This document shows positions 1-9,392 of a stretch of DNA of 64,000 bases, one piece after another. Below the pieces are notes generated by a model. That model was not told the DNA's origin. It was given only the letters and a program-made list of their open reading frames with translations, and made no database searches. How positions within the stretch are numbered: position 1 is the first letter of the stretch; the number at the start of each line of letters is the position of its first letter. Source of the stretch: Sphingobacteriales bacterium 46-32 (lineage in GTDB: Bacteria; Bacteroidota; Bacteroidia; Chitinophagales; Chitinophagaceae); contig MKTY01000020.1 of NCBI GenBank assembly GCA_001898485.1, positions 558,001 through 622,000 of the forward strand. Reading direction: 5' to 3'. Position numbers and translations under genes: made by a program.

Positions 1-1749
1 CACTCCCTTTGTTCCCCATAGCCGAAGCGGTTTACCAATAGGATTTTTCAGTCCCATCTGTCTGACAGCCGTTTCATTGAGCAAAAAGCGGGCACTGTCG
101 GCGCCCGTACCTGTAAAACCCGTTCCCTCTTTCAACTGCATCTTAAAAAACGAAATAAAGTTCTGGTCTACGGCCATCGTACTGAGAAACAGGGTCTGAT
201 TGGGCGCCTTTCCTTCAAAATCATTATTTCCGGTCTGGTTAGAAATATCAATAATAGAACCGGCACTTGTACGCGTTACATCCTGTACCGCAGGATTATT
301 GAGCAGGTTGGCTTTTACAGCATCGTAGTGTTTAAACATATTACGCATGGTTGTCGTAAAAACCTGTTCCTTATCATACCCCAGGTTCTTGTCCCGCATA
401 AAGCGCAGTTGGCGGTTTACGACCAGCGTACCTACAATAAGGATTACAGAGAAAGCAAACTGAGTGACCACAAGTACACGGCGGAATAATTTATCATTGA
501 TGCGGGCCGCCACCTTCCCTTTCAATGCCTTAAGCGGGTCAAACCCCGAAAGCAAAATAGCCGGATAAATACTGGATACCAGTAATGTGCCGAGGATAGT
601 ACCCCCCGTCAAAATCCAGAGCTGCGGATTGGCCAGGTCAAACCTGAGCTCTTTACCGGCCAGGGTATTGAAGTATGGCATCAGCAGCGGAATGATAGCC
701 ATAGCCAGTGCGGCTGCCAGCGCAAACAAAAGCGCGGTCTCGGCTACAAACTGTATGAATAACTGCCGGCGCCCGGCACCCACGATCTTGCGCAGGCTTA
801 CTTCTTTTGCGCGCAGCAGCGACCTTGCTGTTGACAGATTCACATAATTGATACAGGCAATCACCAGGATGATAAGGGCGATAATGGTAAACAATCGCAC
901 CGTTTCCATGCCAGCTTCCTTACCATCTGACTGAAACAGGTGTGCTTTTTTCAGGGGTAAAAACAGGTAGGCCACATCCGTATCATCCGGCTTCATACGC
1001 AGATGAATATTACGGATTCGGGTCGACAGCGATTTCAGGTCAGCATCGGGACGCAACAGCAGGTAAGTGCTGTAGTTAAACATGTGGAAATCATTTTCGA
1101 AGTTGAGCCCGGGATCTTTGCCTTCATAAAACTTTTTCGCAAACTGGGTGATAGGAAATAACATGTCGAACCGGAATCCGGAATTGGCGGGAAAATCTTC
1201 TATCACACCCGATACAACAAATCTTGTGCTGTCTTCGGCAGTAAGCACATTACCTATCACATCAATATTTCCGAAATACTTAACGGCGGTTGTGCGGGTC
1301 AGCACAACCGATTCATTGCCCGTAAATGGCTGGCCAGTATTTCCTTTAATAAGCGGAAAATCGAACATGGTGAAAAAGGACGGATCGGTAAATACCGTAT
1401 TATCCTCTTCAATCACTTTATTAGTACTCGAAAACTGGGCGTAATATCCATTATAGCAGATACGCGTCATATCTTTTACCTCAGGAAGCTCTTCTTTCGA
1501 CAATCTGCCGATTGGTGCTGTAGTAACCGTCCATATCTGCCGGCTTTCATCTGTGCCGGCTTCATTTTCTAACTTATAGATCTGTGATGCCTGGCGGTGA
1601 AAGCTGTCGAAGCTTAACTCATCCTGCACCCAGAGCAAAATGAGTATGCCTACTGCAAGACCGGCTGTAAGACCGGTGAGGGTTACCAGCGAATAGAATT
1701 TATTGCGGAGCAGGTTGCGCCAGGCAGTTTTCAGATAGTTTTTTAACAT
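1..1749 (-). CDS. ABC transporter permease, FtsX/MacB type (3' end cut by window edge)
   Basis: Reading from an ATG at 1749, the frame stays open to base 1, giving 583 residues with no stop, so the C-terminus lies outside the window. The start MLKNYLKTAWRNLLRNKFYS followed by a hydrophobic segment is the typical N-terminus of Bacteroidota FtsX-family permeases. A periplasmic MacB_PCD-like domain follows, then a cluster of membrane segments around residues 290-430 (including IALIILVIACINYVNLSTAR and LLRAKEVSLRKIVGA) and a second periplasmic domain. Such proteins couple to a cytoplasmic ATPase and move lipids, peptides or drugs, or act as mechanotransmitters. No ATPase is visible here, so the substrate is unknown. 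Confidence 0.9.
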   Translation of the reverse strand, partial: MLKNYLKTAWRNLLRNKFYSLVTLTGLTAGLAVGILILLWVQDELSFDSFHRQASQIYKLENEAGTDESRQIWTVTTAPIGRLSKEELPEVKDMTRICYNGYYAQFSSTNKVIEEDNTVFTDPSFFTMFDFPLIKGNTGQPFTGNESVVLTRTTAVKYFGNIDVIGNVLTAEDSTRFVVSGVIEDFPANSGFRFDMLFPITQFAKKFYEGKDPGLNFENDFHMFNYSTYLLLRPDADLKSLSTRIRNIHLRMKPDDTDVAYLFLPLKKAHLFQSDGKEAGMETVRLFTIIALIILVIACINYVNLSTARSLLRAKEVSLRKIVGAGRRQLFIQFVAETALLFALAAALAMAIIPLLMPYFNTLAGKELRFDLANPQLWILTGGTILGTLLVSSIYPAILLSGFDPLKALKGKVAARINDKLFRRVLVVTQFAFSVILIVGTLVVNRQLRFMRDKNLGYDKEQVFTTTMRNMFKHYDAVKANLLNNPAVQDVTRTSAGSIIDISNQTGNNDFEGKAPNQTLFLSTMAVDQNFISFFKMQLKEGTGFTGTGADSARFLLNETAVRQMGLKNPIGKPLRLWGTKGV

Positions 1750-1894
1750 ACGCGTAGTTGTGTGTTGTTCGGAACACCTCAGACCTTCCATAACAATGCC
1801 AGACGTTTAAATACTTGTTTCCCAAATGATAACGCTAAATACATGCGTGTAAACTGTTCGCTTTCGATACGTTGGGTGTACTGTTATGAAAAAC

Positions 1895-1958
1895 GGTAAA
1901 GGGCAGAAGGCGGAAGGTAAAAGGATAAATGCCATCCTTCCACCTTCTGCCCTTTACC
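1895..1958. repeat. Imperfect inverted repeat, purine-rich family
   Basis: The left arm (1895-1926) and right arm (1934-1958) pair over about 25 bp with one G-T-type mismatch and a five-base bulge, leaving a 7-base loop. The strand is built from GGTAAAGGGCAGAAGG-like words. Related material lies at 10013-10085 and 15790-16070. It sits 20 bp before the GH20 start and could act as a hairpin in RNA. Confidence 0.75.
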
Positions 1959-1977
1959 TTTTGCCTTATTTTGTGGT

Positions 1978-3873
1978 ATGAAAAAACTTCTCTTTCTGGG
2001 TCTCATGGCCCTTACCATGAATGCTGCTGTGCAATCGCAGGAACTGCAGCAACGATTATTGCCCAAACCAGCTTCACTTACCCCGGGTGATGGGCAGTTT
2101 ACCATTACTGCCGCTACTCCTATAGTGGCTACCGATAAAGCACTGGAGCCGCTTGCCCGGCAACTGGCTGCCCGTCTGCAACGTGTAACGGGTTATCCGT
2201 TGACTACGGGTAAGACACCAGGCTCCAATGCCATTACACTCTCACTCAAAAACGGTTTGCCTGCAGAAGGATATGAGTTGAGTGTGTCTGGTAACGGCAT
2301 CACTCTGCAGGCGTCTCAACCTGCCGGTATTTTTTATGGCATTCAAACCCTGTATCAGCTGCTGCCTCCCGAGGTGGAAGGAAGCGGCCTGGCCCGGGCC
2401 AGCTGGCAGGTACCTGCGGTGAACATTACCGACCAGCCCCGCTTTGGCTGGCGTGGCCTGATGCTCGATGTATCGCGTCACTTTTTTACCAAAGAAGAAG
2501 TAAAACGCTATATCGATGATATGGTGAAGTATAAATTCAACATCCTGCACTGGCACCTGACCGATGACCAGGGCTGGCGGATTGAAATCAAATCATACCC
2601 CAAACTCACTTCAGTAGGCGCCTGGCGCGTAGAAAAAACGGGCACCTTTGGCAACTTCATTCCTCCCACCCCCGACGAACCACGCAACTACGGCGGCTTC
2701 TATACACAGGACGACATCCGCGAAATTGTGCAGTATGCCAAAGAGCGCTACGTGGAAATAGTGCCTGAAATAGATGTACCCGGACACAGCCTTGCAGCCA
2801 TTGCCGCCTATCCCGAACTTACCTGCACACCCGGCAAATATGCGGTTAGCTCAGGCGATCGCTTTATGGTATGGCCCGGCGGAGGTCAGCATTTTTATGG
2901 TCTTGTCGACAACTCACTCTGCCCGGCCAAAGAAGAAGTGTATACCTTCCTCGATAAAGTATTTGGTGAAGTGGCCCAGTTGTTTCCATTTGGTTACATA
3001 CATATGGGGGGCGATGAAACTGCCCGCAACTTCTGGGAAAAAAGTCCTGCCATTAAAGAGCTCATGAAACGCGAAAAGCTGAAAAACCTAGATGAAGTAC
3101 AAAGCTATTTTGTAAAGCGCGTAGAGAAAATTATCAATGCCAAAGGCAAAAAGATGATTGGCTGGGACGAAATTTTACAGGGAGGCCTGGCTCCCAATGC
3201 TGCTGTAATGAGCTGGCGTGGTATGAAAGGAGGTATTGAAGCCGCCAAACAGGGCCATGAAGTGGTTATGACACCTACCGATTTTGTTTATATCGATTAT
3301 ATGCAGAGCGACCGCATCATGGAACCACCCGTATATGCTTCGCTGCGACTCAAAAAAGTACTGCAGTTTGAACCGGTACCTGCAGGAGTGGATCCCAAAC
3401 TCATCAAAGGCGGGCAGGGCAACCTGTGGACCGAGCAGGTTTATACGCTTCGCCAGGCCCAGTATATGACCTGGCCACGCGCACTGGCCATTGCAGAAAT
3501 TTTATGGTCGCCCAAAGAAGAACGCAGCTTTCCAGCTTTTGTAAAAAAAGTAGAAACACAATTTGTCCGCCTCGATGCCGCCAAAACAAAATATGCGCCC
3601 AGTATGTACGATCCGGATTTTGCAGTAGCTAAAAAAGACAGCGATCGCGTACTGGTCACATTAACGCCAGAGGTAGAAGGATTGCAATTGCATTATAGTT
3701 TTGACAACTCTTATCCCGATGAGTTTTACCCGGTTTATAAATCACCTTTACTCGTACCCAAAGATGCTTTCCAGCTGCGCGTGATCAGTTATCGCGATGG
3801 TAAGCCCATTGGCCGTATGATCACTATGCCCGTTGAAGAGTTGAAAAAAAGAGCCGGCATTATCAAGAAATAA
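1978..3873 (+). CDS. Beta-N-acetylhexosaminidase, glycoside hydrolase family 20
   Basis: Removes terminal N-acetylglucosamine or N-acetylgalactosamine from glycans; GH20 enzymes use substrate-assisted catalysis. The 631-residue protein begins with a signal peptide (MKKLLFLGLMALTMNAAVQS), so it is exported. An N-terminal GH20b-like domain (about 25-145) precedes the TIM barrel, which carries HWHLTDDQGWR from residue 191 and HMGGDETARNFW, where D346-E347 is the catalytic pair. Late residues (about 545-615) look like a chitobiase-type C-terminal domain. The gene stands alone, with a stem-loop 19 bp after its stop. Family assignment is firm; the exact glycan is not known. Confidence 0.96.
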   Translation: MKKLLFLGLMALTMNAAVQSQELQQRLLPKPASLTPGDGQFTITAATPIVATDKALEPLARQLAARLQRVTGYPLTTGKTPGSNAITLSLKNGLPAEGYELSVSGNGITLQASQPAGIFYGIQTLYQLLPPEVEGSGLARASWQVPAVNITDQPRFGWRGLMLDVSRHFFTKEEVKRYIDDMVKYKFNILHWHLTDDQGWRIEIKSYPKLTSVGAWRVEKTGTFGNFIPPTPDEPRNYGGFYTQDDIREIVQYAKERYVEIVPEIDVPGHSLAAIAAYPELTCTPGKYAVSSGDRFMVWPGGGQHFYGLVDNSLCPAKEEVYTFLDKVFGEVAQLFPFGYIHMGGDETARNFWEKSPAIKELMKREKLKNLDEVQSYFVKRVEKIINAKGKKMIGWDEILQGGLAPNAAVMSWRGMKGGIEAAKQGHEVVMTPTDFVYIDYMQSDRIMEPPVYASLRLKKVLQFEPVPAGVDPKLIKGGQGNLWTEQVYTLRQAQYMTWPRALAIAEILWSPKEERSFPAFVKKVETQFVRLDAAKTKYAPSMYDPDFAVAKKDSDRVLVTLTPEVEGLQLHYSFDNSYPDEFYPVYKSPLLVPKDAFQLRVISYRDGKPIGRMITMPVEELKKRAGIIKK

Positions 3874-3887
3874 CTTTCTCCACATAC

Positions 3888-4397
3888 TCATAACCCCGCA
3901 CTGGCCGCAGGTATTGCTGACTGGTGCGGGGTTTTCCATGCCCCGAGCAGTTCTTCCACTTTTTGATAACGATATTGAAAAATACTGTCCAGTTTCTTTC
4001 GTACCAGCAGCCTGTGTGCCAGCTGGCCAACAAATGCCAGGGGTAGTTTGTAATGTACTATATCTGTCATTTCCACCCCACCATCTATGCTCCTGAAATG
4101 ATGCTGATGGTGCCAAAGGCTGTAGGGGCCAAAGCGCTGCTCATCAACAAAAAACCTGGCCTCCTCTACATGCGTGATCTCTGTCATCCAGTATACAGGT
4201 ATACCCAATAGCGGTTTTACTTTATACTCAATAATCTGGCCCGGGTAAATCTTTGTGCCATGATGGAGTGAGATAACCTTAAAATCCATTTCCGGAGGGG
4301 TTATCAACTGTAAATTTGCAGGACTGGAGAAGAAATCCCAGGCGCGGTCGATAGAAACGGGTAGCTGCTGCACAGCTTTGAGCGAATAGATGGCCAT
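3888..4397 (-). CDS. SRPBCC (START/Bet v1-like) family protein
   Basis: A 169-residue cytosolic protein without signal peptide. The opening pattern (LPVSIDRAWDFFSSPANLQLITPP) and the later runs of strands and a long C-terminal helix match the SRPBCC ligand-binding fold found in polyketide cyclase/dehydrase-like and CoxG-like proteins, which hold a hydrophobic ligand in a cavity. Residues such as WMTEITHVEEARFFVDEQ fit the central sheet. It is divergent from the helicase gene, with starts about 57 bp apart. The ligand is unknown. The C-terminal tail (SAIPAASAGL) overlaps the stem-loop behind the GH20 gene. Confidence 0.85.
   Translation of the reverse strand: MAIYSLKAVQQLPVSIDRAWDFFSSPANLQLITPPEMDFKVISLHHGTKIYPGQIIEYKVKPLLGIPVYWMTEITHVEEARFFVDEQRFGPYSLWHHQHHFRSIDGGVEMTDIVHYKLPLAFVGQLAHRLLVRKKLDSIFQYRYQKVEELLGAWKTPHQSAIPAASAGL
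3892..3935 (+). terminator. Possible terminator after GH20 gene
   Basis: Arms AACCCCGCA (3892-3900) and TGCGGGGTT (3925-3933) pair perfectly and are followed by T residues. The 24-base loop is long. The stem lies inside the last codons of the convergent START-domain gene, so the same bases would serve both genes. Confidence 0.45.
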
Positions 4398-4454
4398 GTT
4401 CTGAATTGGATTAACTTGTATAGAACTACTTATTACCTTAAAAGTTCAGCCCGG

Positions 4455-7400
4455 ATGTCGATAAATCACGAAAAACTGGAAGTCAGGTTCCTGGAAGAAT
4501 ATGAGCGTCTCAATGAAATGCAACGCAAAGCCGTTGACCAGCTGGAAGGTCCGGTAATGGTGATTGCCGGACCAGGCACGGGCAAAACGCAGATCCTGGC
4601 CAGCCGTATCGGCAAAATACTGCTCGATACCGATGCGCTGCCCGAAAATATCCTTTGCCTTACCTATACCGATGCCGGTGTGGTAGCTATGCGCAAACGG
4701 CTACTTCAGTTTATTGGCCCCGATGCCTATAAAGTCAATATCTATACATTCCACGCTTTTTGCAACGATGTAATACAGGAAAACCTTTCCCTGTTTGAAA
4801 AAACAAGCATGGATCCCATCTCGGATCTGGAAAAAATCCAGCTCTTTAAAGACCTGATCGATGCATTTCCCAAAAACCATCCGCTGAAGCGTTACCGCGG
4901 CGATGTATATTATGAGATAAATAATCTGACCCAGCTTTTCAGCACCATGAAACGCGAAGGCTGGACCCCGGCTTTTATTCACAGTCGTATCGATGCCTAC
5001 CTGGCCGACCTTCCCAACCGCGATGGCTTTATTGCCAAACGGGCCGTAAAAGAATTTAAGAAAGGAGATGTGCGCACCGACAAGATCGCAGAAGAAAAAG
5101 AGAAAATGGATAAGCTGCGTGCCGCCGTTGACGAGTTTGACCGCTACCAGGCACTCATGCGCCAGCGCAACCGCTACGATTTTGACGACATGATCAACTG
5201 GGTCATCCGTGCCTTTGAGGAAAACAAATCATTACTGGCCAATTACCAGGAGCGTTATCAATATATACTGGTAGATGAATACCAGGATACCAGCGGCACT
5301 CAAAACCGCCTGGTTGAATTGCTGATCAGCTACTGGGATCAACCTAATGTATTTGTAGTAGGCGATGATGACCAGAGCATCTACCGCTTTCAGGGTGCCA
5401 ACGTGGAGAATATGCTCCAGTTTGCCGACACCTACCGCGCTCATCTTATGACGGTAGTGCTCACCCAAAACTACCGCAGCACGCAACCCATCCTGAATAT
5501 TTCAAAGTCGCTGATCGACCGTAATGAAGAGCGGCTGGTAAAACAAATTGATGGACTCAGCAAAGACCTCAAAGCTTCCAATACCAAACTGCTGCATCTG
5601 CAGCATGGTCCCCTCATCAGAGAATATGAAACGCAACGCCAGGAAATGATCGGCATTACCCGCGAAGTACAGGAGTTGTTGTCTGGGGGTGTGGCTGCGG
5701 GACGTATCGGTATTATTTATAAAGAAAACAGGTATGGCGAAGAGCTGGCACAATATTTCAAATTGCTGAACCTGCCGGTATACAGTAAGCGCAATCAGAA
5801 CATACTTGATCTGCCACTTGCACAGAAATTATTGCAACTACTGCGCTATCTCGAGCAGGAACATGATCAGCCCAATGGGGGTGATGAATTGCTGTTCGAA
5901 ATTCTTCATTACGACTGGTTTGCCATACCACCTGTAGAGATAGCCCGGTTAAGCATGGAGGTGGCCGATCGCCAGTTTGGCGACCGCCGCACCAGCATCC
6001 GCCAGTTATTAATAGAAAAGGCGAATGCCCCGGCACGCGACCTCTTCAGCAGTGGCCTGCATCCGCAGTTGCGCCGTGCCAGTGATTTTATAGAAAAAAT
6101 GATTGGAGAAGTGCCCAATGTAACCCTGCAGCAATTATTTGAAGCAGTGGTGCGCGAGGCGGGTGTATTAAGCTATATCATGAAAAGCCCGGAAAAGCAC
6201 TGGCTGCTGCAGGTGCTCACCGCCCTTTTCGATTTTATAAAAGAAGAAACCCGCCGCGATCCGCGCTTGCGTCTGGCTGGCCTCATTCGCCTGATCGACC
6301 TGATGGAAAGAGAAGAGATTGCCATTCCACTGGTACAGGTAAGCGGTAGCGATAAAGGCGTAAACCTGCTCACGGCACATGGCTCAAAGGGTCTTGAGTT
6401 TGAGCATGTCTTCTTTGCCGGCTGCAATGCCTCTTCGTGGGAGAAAAAACGGAAACCCGGCGCTGGTTACACCCTGCCCGACACTCTGTTTAACAGTCCG
6501 GCCTCACATAAAGACGAAGAAGAGCTGCGACGCTTATTTTATGTGGCACTTACCCGCGCCGAACAACATTTACATATTTCCTATTGCCGGTTTAAACAGG
6601 ATGGTAAAGAACTGGAACCCTCTATGTTCATTGCCGAAATTCTGGAACAGCAACCGCTTCCGGTCGAGAAAGTGGTGATCGATTCAGATATTCTGGCTCA
6701 ATTCAGCAGCCTGCATTTTGAAGAAGCGCAGGCCCCGGAGATCGAAGCACTGGAAGAAGCTTACATTCAGCCACTGCTGGATAAGTTTGTGATGAATGTA
6801 ACCGCGCTTAACAACTACCTGAAATGTCCGCTTGAGTTTTATTTCCGCAACCTGGTCCGCATTCCCTCGCCCAAAAATGAGGCTACCGAGTTTGGCTCTT
6901 CGGTACACTATGCACTGGAACAATTGTTCCGGAAAATGCAGGACCGGGGCAAGGAAGAGTTTCCGCCCAAAGAAGAGTTTGTGAGCGATTTTATCTGGTA
7001 TATGCATCGCCACCGCGAAAGCTTTACGCAGGAGCAGTTTGACCGCCGACTCGAATATGGGCAGGAAGTACTGGCAAATTATTACGACAACTATATCCAT
7101 ACGTTTAACCGGATTGTGGCCATCGAGCGCAATATCCGCAATGTGGTAGTTGACGGCGTACCCCTCAAGGGAAAACTCGATAAGCTGGAGTTTGATGGCA
7201 AGACCGTAAACGTCGTGGATTATAAAACCGGTGACCCCGACAAGGCTATTGCCAAACTCAAAGGACCAGGCGACAAAGACCCGCTGGGCGGCGATTACTG
7301 GCGCCAGGCCGTTTTTTACAAACTGCTGGTAGACCACTACGAATCACGCGACTGGAAAGTTGCCAGTACCGAATTTGACTTCATCGAACCCGATAAAAAG

Positions 7401-7610
7401 AAGAATTACCGCCGGCAAAAAGTAACCATCAGCCCCGACGATACCACTATTGTAACCGGTCAGATACGCGAAACCTGGCAAAAAATACAGGCCCGCGACT
7501 TTTATACAGGTTGCGGCAAACCCGACTGTCATTGGTGTGAGTTTGTGAAAACCAACAATCTGGCCGTACGTCTGCATACACTTGAGGAGCCCGATGAGGA
7601 GCAGGATTAA
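4455..7610 (+). CDS. UvrD/PcrA-like helicase fused to a PD-(D/E)XK Fe-S nuclease domain
   Basis: A superfamily-1A DNA helicase-nuclease, probably acting on broken or stalled DNA. The ATG at 4455 is preferred over an in-frame TTG at 4416. Helicase motifs are in order: AGPGTGKTQ (about residue 38), LVDEYQDT (about 272), GDDDQSIYRFQGA, QNYRS, LLTAHGSKGLEFEHVF and RRLFYVALTRAEQ. The C-terminal third is a RecB/AddB-type nuclease with the core VVDYKTGDP (about 918). Cysteines C791, C1020, C1025 and C1028 are placed as in the AddB iron-sulfur 'staple'. No AddB or RecC partner is adjacent, so it may work alone. Length is 1,051 residues. Confidence 0.93.
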   Translation: MSINHEKLEVRFLEEYERLNEMQRKAVDQLEGPVMVIAGPGTGKTQILASRIGKILLDTDALPENILCLTYTDAGVVAMRKRLLQFIGPDAYKVNIYTFHAFCNDVIQENLSLFEKTSMDPISDLEKIQLFKDLIDAFPKNHPLKRYRGDVYYEINNLTQLFSTMKREGWTPAFIHSRIDAYLADLPNRDGFIAKRAVKEFKKGDVRTDKIAEEKEKMDKLRAAVDEFDRYQALMRQRNRYDFDDMINWVIRAFEENKSLLANYQERYQYILVDEYQDTSGTQNRLVELLISYWDQPNVFVVGDDDQSIYRFQGANVENMLQFADTYRAHLMTVVLTQNYRSTQPILNISKSLIDRNEERLVKQIDGLSKDLKASNTKLLHLQHGPLIREYETQRQEMIGITREVQELLSGGVAAGRIGIIYKENRYGEELAQYFKLLNLPVYSKRNQNILDLPLAQKLLQLLRYLEQEHDQPNGGDELLFEILHYDWFAIPPVEIARLSMEVADRQFGDRRTSIRQLLIEKANAPARDLFSSGLHPQLRRASDFIEKMIGEVPNVTLQQLFEAVVREAGVLSYIMKSPEKHWLLQVLTALFDFIKEETRRDPRLRLAGLIRLIDLMEREEIAIPLVQVSGSDKGVNLLTAHGSKGLEFEHVFFAGCNASSWEKKRKPGAGYTLPDTLFNSPASHKDEEELRRLFYVALTRAEQHLHISYCRFKQDGKELEPSMFIAEILEQQPLPVEKVVIDSDILAQFSSLHFEEAQAPEIEALEEAYIQPLLDKFVMNVTALNNYLKCPLEFYFRNLVRIPSPKNEATEFGSSVHYALEQLFRKMQDRGKEEFPPKEEFVSDFIWYMHRHRESFTQEQFDRRLEYGQEVLANYYDNYIHTFNRIVAIERNIRNVVVDGVPLKGKLDKLEFDGKTVNVVDYKTGDPDKAIAKLKGPGDKDPLGGDYWRQAVFYKLLVDHYESRDWKVASTEFDFIEPDKKKNYRRQKVTISPDDTTIVTGQIRETWQKIQARDFYTGCGKPDCHWCEFVKTNNLAVRLHTLEEPDEEQD

Positions 7611-7656
7611 ATACTACATTAAGAATTCTAAAACATCCCCTTTGCGGCAAACCGCC

Positions 7657-7664
7657 TAAGTTTG
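7657..7664 (+). promoter_or_regulatory. -7 box TAAGTTTG before the Ig-like lipoprotein gene
   Basis: Exact match to the Bacteroidota -7 consensus TAnnTTTG, 10 bp before the ATG at 7675. The predicted transcription start falls a few bases before the start codon. No well-spaced -33 TTTG is visible. Confidence 0.45.
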
Positions 7665-7674
7665 CAGCCTGATT

Positions 7675-9171
7675 ATGCGAGTAAAAGCTATCCTTTCTTT
7701 CCTGGCCATCAGCATTATACTGCTGAGTATGCTTACCGGTAGCCAGGGTTGTGCCAATATAATGCCGCCTACGGGTGGCCCGCGCGACAGTTTGCCTCCC
7801 GTACTCCTGAAGGCTACGCCACGCGACTCCACCCTTCGCTTTGCCGGCAAGCAGATCACGCTGGTATTTGATGAATATGTGGACCTGGATGATTATTATA
7901 AAAATCTGATCATTTCACCTGTTCCTAAAAACATGCCCGCCGTAAGTCGCAAACTGGAGACAATTTCGGTACGGCTGAAAGACGAACTGGAACCCAATAC
8001 CACCTACACCCTTGATTTTGGCCGCTCTATCAAGGACGTAAACGAGGGAAACATTTATAAAAATTTCACCTATATCTTCTCTACCGGCAGCTACTTCGAC
8101 TCCCTGGAGTTTAAAGGCAAAGTAATACTGGCAGAGACGGGTGGCGTAGACTCTACGCTGACGGTGATGCTGCACCGCTCTGGCGAAGACACGCTATTGC
8201 GTGACCAAAAACCCCGGTATTTAACCCGCGTCAACCCCAAAGGCGAATTTCATTTTCATAACCTTGCTCCCGGCACCTATTATGCTTATGCACTCAAAGA
8301 TGAAAGCGGAAGCTATCGTTATTTCCCCAGCAGCGATGTACTGTTTGCCTTCGCTGACAGCGCTGTGGTGGTAGGCTCCGCCACTCCGGATCTGACACTT
8401 TATGCCTTTGTGGCAAAAAAGAAAGATAAAGCCCAGGATGAACCGGTCACCGGTGGCAATAACAGAGGTGGCGCTACCGATAAGCGGCTCAAGTTTTCGG
8501 TTAACCTGCTGGGAAGCCAGCAAGATCTCTTATCGCCTTTTACTTTCACGTTTCAGAACCCTGTGCGCAATTTCGATACGACTAAGATCAGGGTGTCGAC
8601 CGACTCCACCTATACCCCACTTGCCGGCTCAACTAAATGGGAATCTGACAGTACCGGCCGTAAATGGTCTTTTCATCCGGCCTGGAAGCCCAACACATTG
8701 TACCATATCATTCTGGAAAAAGACTTTGCAACCGATACCCTGGGTTATCAGTTGCTGAAAGGCGATACGGTAAGCTTTTTCTCCAAAAACACCACCGACT
8801 ACGGCAAGCTCAATCTTCAGTTTCAGAATCTTGACCTGAGCCGTCATCCGGTATTGCAGTTTGTTCAAAATAACCAGATCGTAGCTTCTTATCCGCTTAC
8901 GACGACCACATTCACCCGCGAGCTGTTTCTACCTGGCGAATACAATCTTCGTATTCTGGATGATGAAAATCAAAACGGCATCTGGGATCCGGGCAGCTTC
9001 TTTGGTACCCGCCGCCAGCCCGAAAAAGTAAAACCACTGGCCCGCACCATCAACGTAAAACCCAACCTCGACATTCCCATCGAAATTGATGTGAATGCCA
9101 TCCAGGAAGCCGGCACTGAAAACAAACCGGGCATCAACAGACGCACGGGGACATTGAGGATAAACCAGTAA
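7675..9171 (+). CDS. Lipoprotein with N-terminal bacterial Ig-like domain
   Basis: A 498-residue exported protein. Residues 1-25 form a lipoprotein signal peptide with Cys26 as the likely acylation site, followed by the segment ANIMPPTGGPRDSLPPVLLK that is characteristic of a widespread Bacteroidota family. Residues about 40-135 form a Big_5/SbsA-like Ig domain (ITLVFDEYVDLDDYYKNLII, TYTLDFGRSIKDVNEGN). Further beta-rich domains follow, ending with a DDENQNGIWDPG-type segment. No catalytic motif is visible. Role unknown; probably an envelope surface or periplasmic structural protein. Confidence 0.88.
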   Translation: MRVKAILSFLAISIILLSMLTGSQGCANIMPPTGGPRDSLPPVLLKATPRDSTLRFAGKQITLVFDEYVDLDDYYKNLIISPVPKNMPAVSRKLETISVRLKDELEPNTTYTLDFGRSIKDVNEGNIYKNFTYIFSTGSYFDSLEFKGKVILAETGGVDSTLTVMLHRSGEDTLLRDQKPRYLTRVNPKGEFHFHNLAPGTYYAYALKDESGSYRYFPSSDVLFAFADSAVVVGSATPDLTLYAFVAKKKDKAQDEPVTGGNNRGGATDKRLKFSVNLLGSQQDLLSPFTFTFQNPVRNFDTTKIRVSTDSTYTPLAGSTKWESDSTGRKWSFHPAWKPNTLYHIILEKDFATDTLGYQLLKGDTVSFFSKNTTDYGKLNLQFQNLDLSRHPVLQFVQNNQIVASYPLTTTTFTRELFLPGEYNLRILDDENQNGIWDPGSFFGTRRQPEKVKPLARTINVKPNLDIPIEIDVNAIQEAGTENKPGINRRTGTLRINQ

Positions 9172-9176
9172 ACAGA

Positions 9177-9369
9177 TGTGCTAATGTGCTGATTTGCTGA
9201 TGTGTTTTAGGCCATGCTGTCTTATCATTACTCATACAGTCAATATAGCCAAAATGTTAAGCGATGCTGTCGGCGTAGCCGACAGCATCTATTTCCTTCA
9301 TTTATTTTGTACTTCAGTTTACAACCCACTTCACGCATTAGCACATCAGCAAATCAGCACATTAGCACA
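9177..9369. repeat. 28-bp perfect inverted repeat made of octamer-like units
   Basis: The left arm 9177-9204 and right arm 9342-9369 are perfect reverse complements over 28 bp, with 137 bp between them. Each arm is a run of near-8-bp units of the type TGTGCTAA, TGTGCTGA and TTTGCTGA. The same unit family reappears at 25094-25332. A separate 12-bp stem hairpin sits inside. Confidence 0.9.
9263..9289. terminator. Strong hairpin between Ig-like gene and recR
   Basis: GATGCTGTCGGC (9263-9274), loop GTA, GCCGACAGCATC (9278-9289): a perfect 12-bp stem followed by a T-rich stretch (TATTTCC...TTTATTTTG). It may end transcription from the Ig-like gene. It lies inside the larger inverted repeat. Confidence 0.55.
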
Positions 9370-9380
9370 TTTTCTCTCCC

Positions 9381-9388
9381 TATCTTTG
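9381..9388 (+). promoter_or_regulatory. recR: -7 box TATCTTTG directly before recR
   Basis: Exact TAnnTTTG match ending only 4 bp before the recR ATG at 9393. With the usual spacing, transcription would begin at or next to the A of ATG, which predicts a leaderless mRNA. Confidence 0.5.
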
Positions 9389-9392
9389 CCCC

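Noticed and set aside
3892-3935. Terminator called as serving both convergent genes
   Set aside because: On the minus strand the stem lies inside the coding region, before the START-gene stop, so it cannot be a normal terminator for that gene; kept only for the plus strand.
6684-7337. 217-residue minus-strand open frame inside the helicase gene
   Set aside because: It lies wholly in the coding region of a well-supported protein and shows no domain; a shadow frame.
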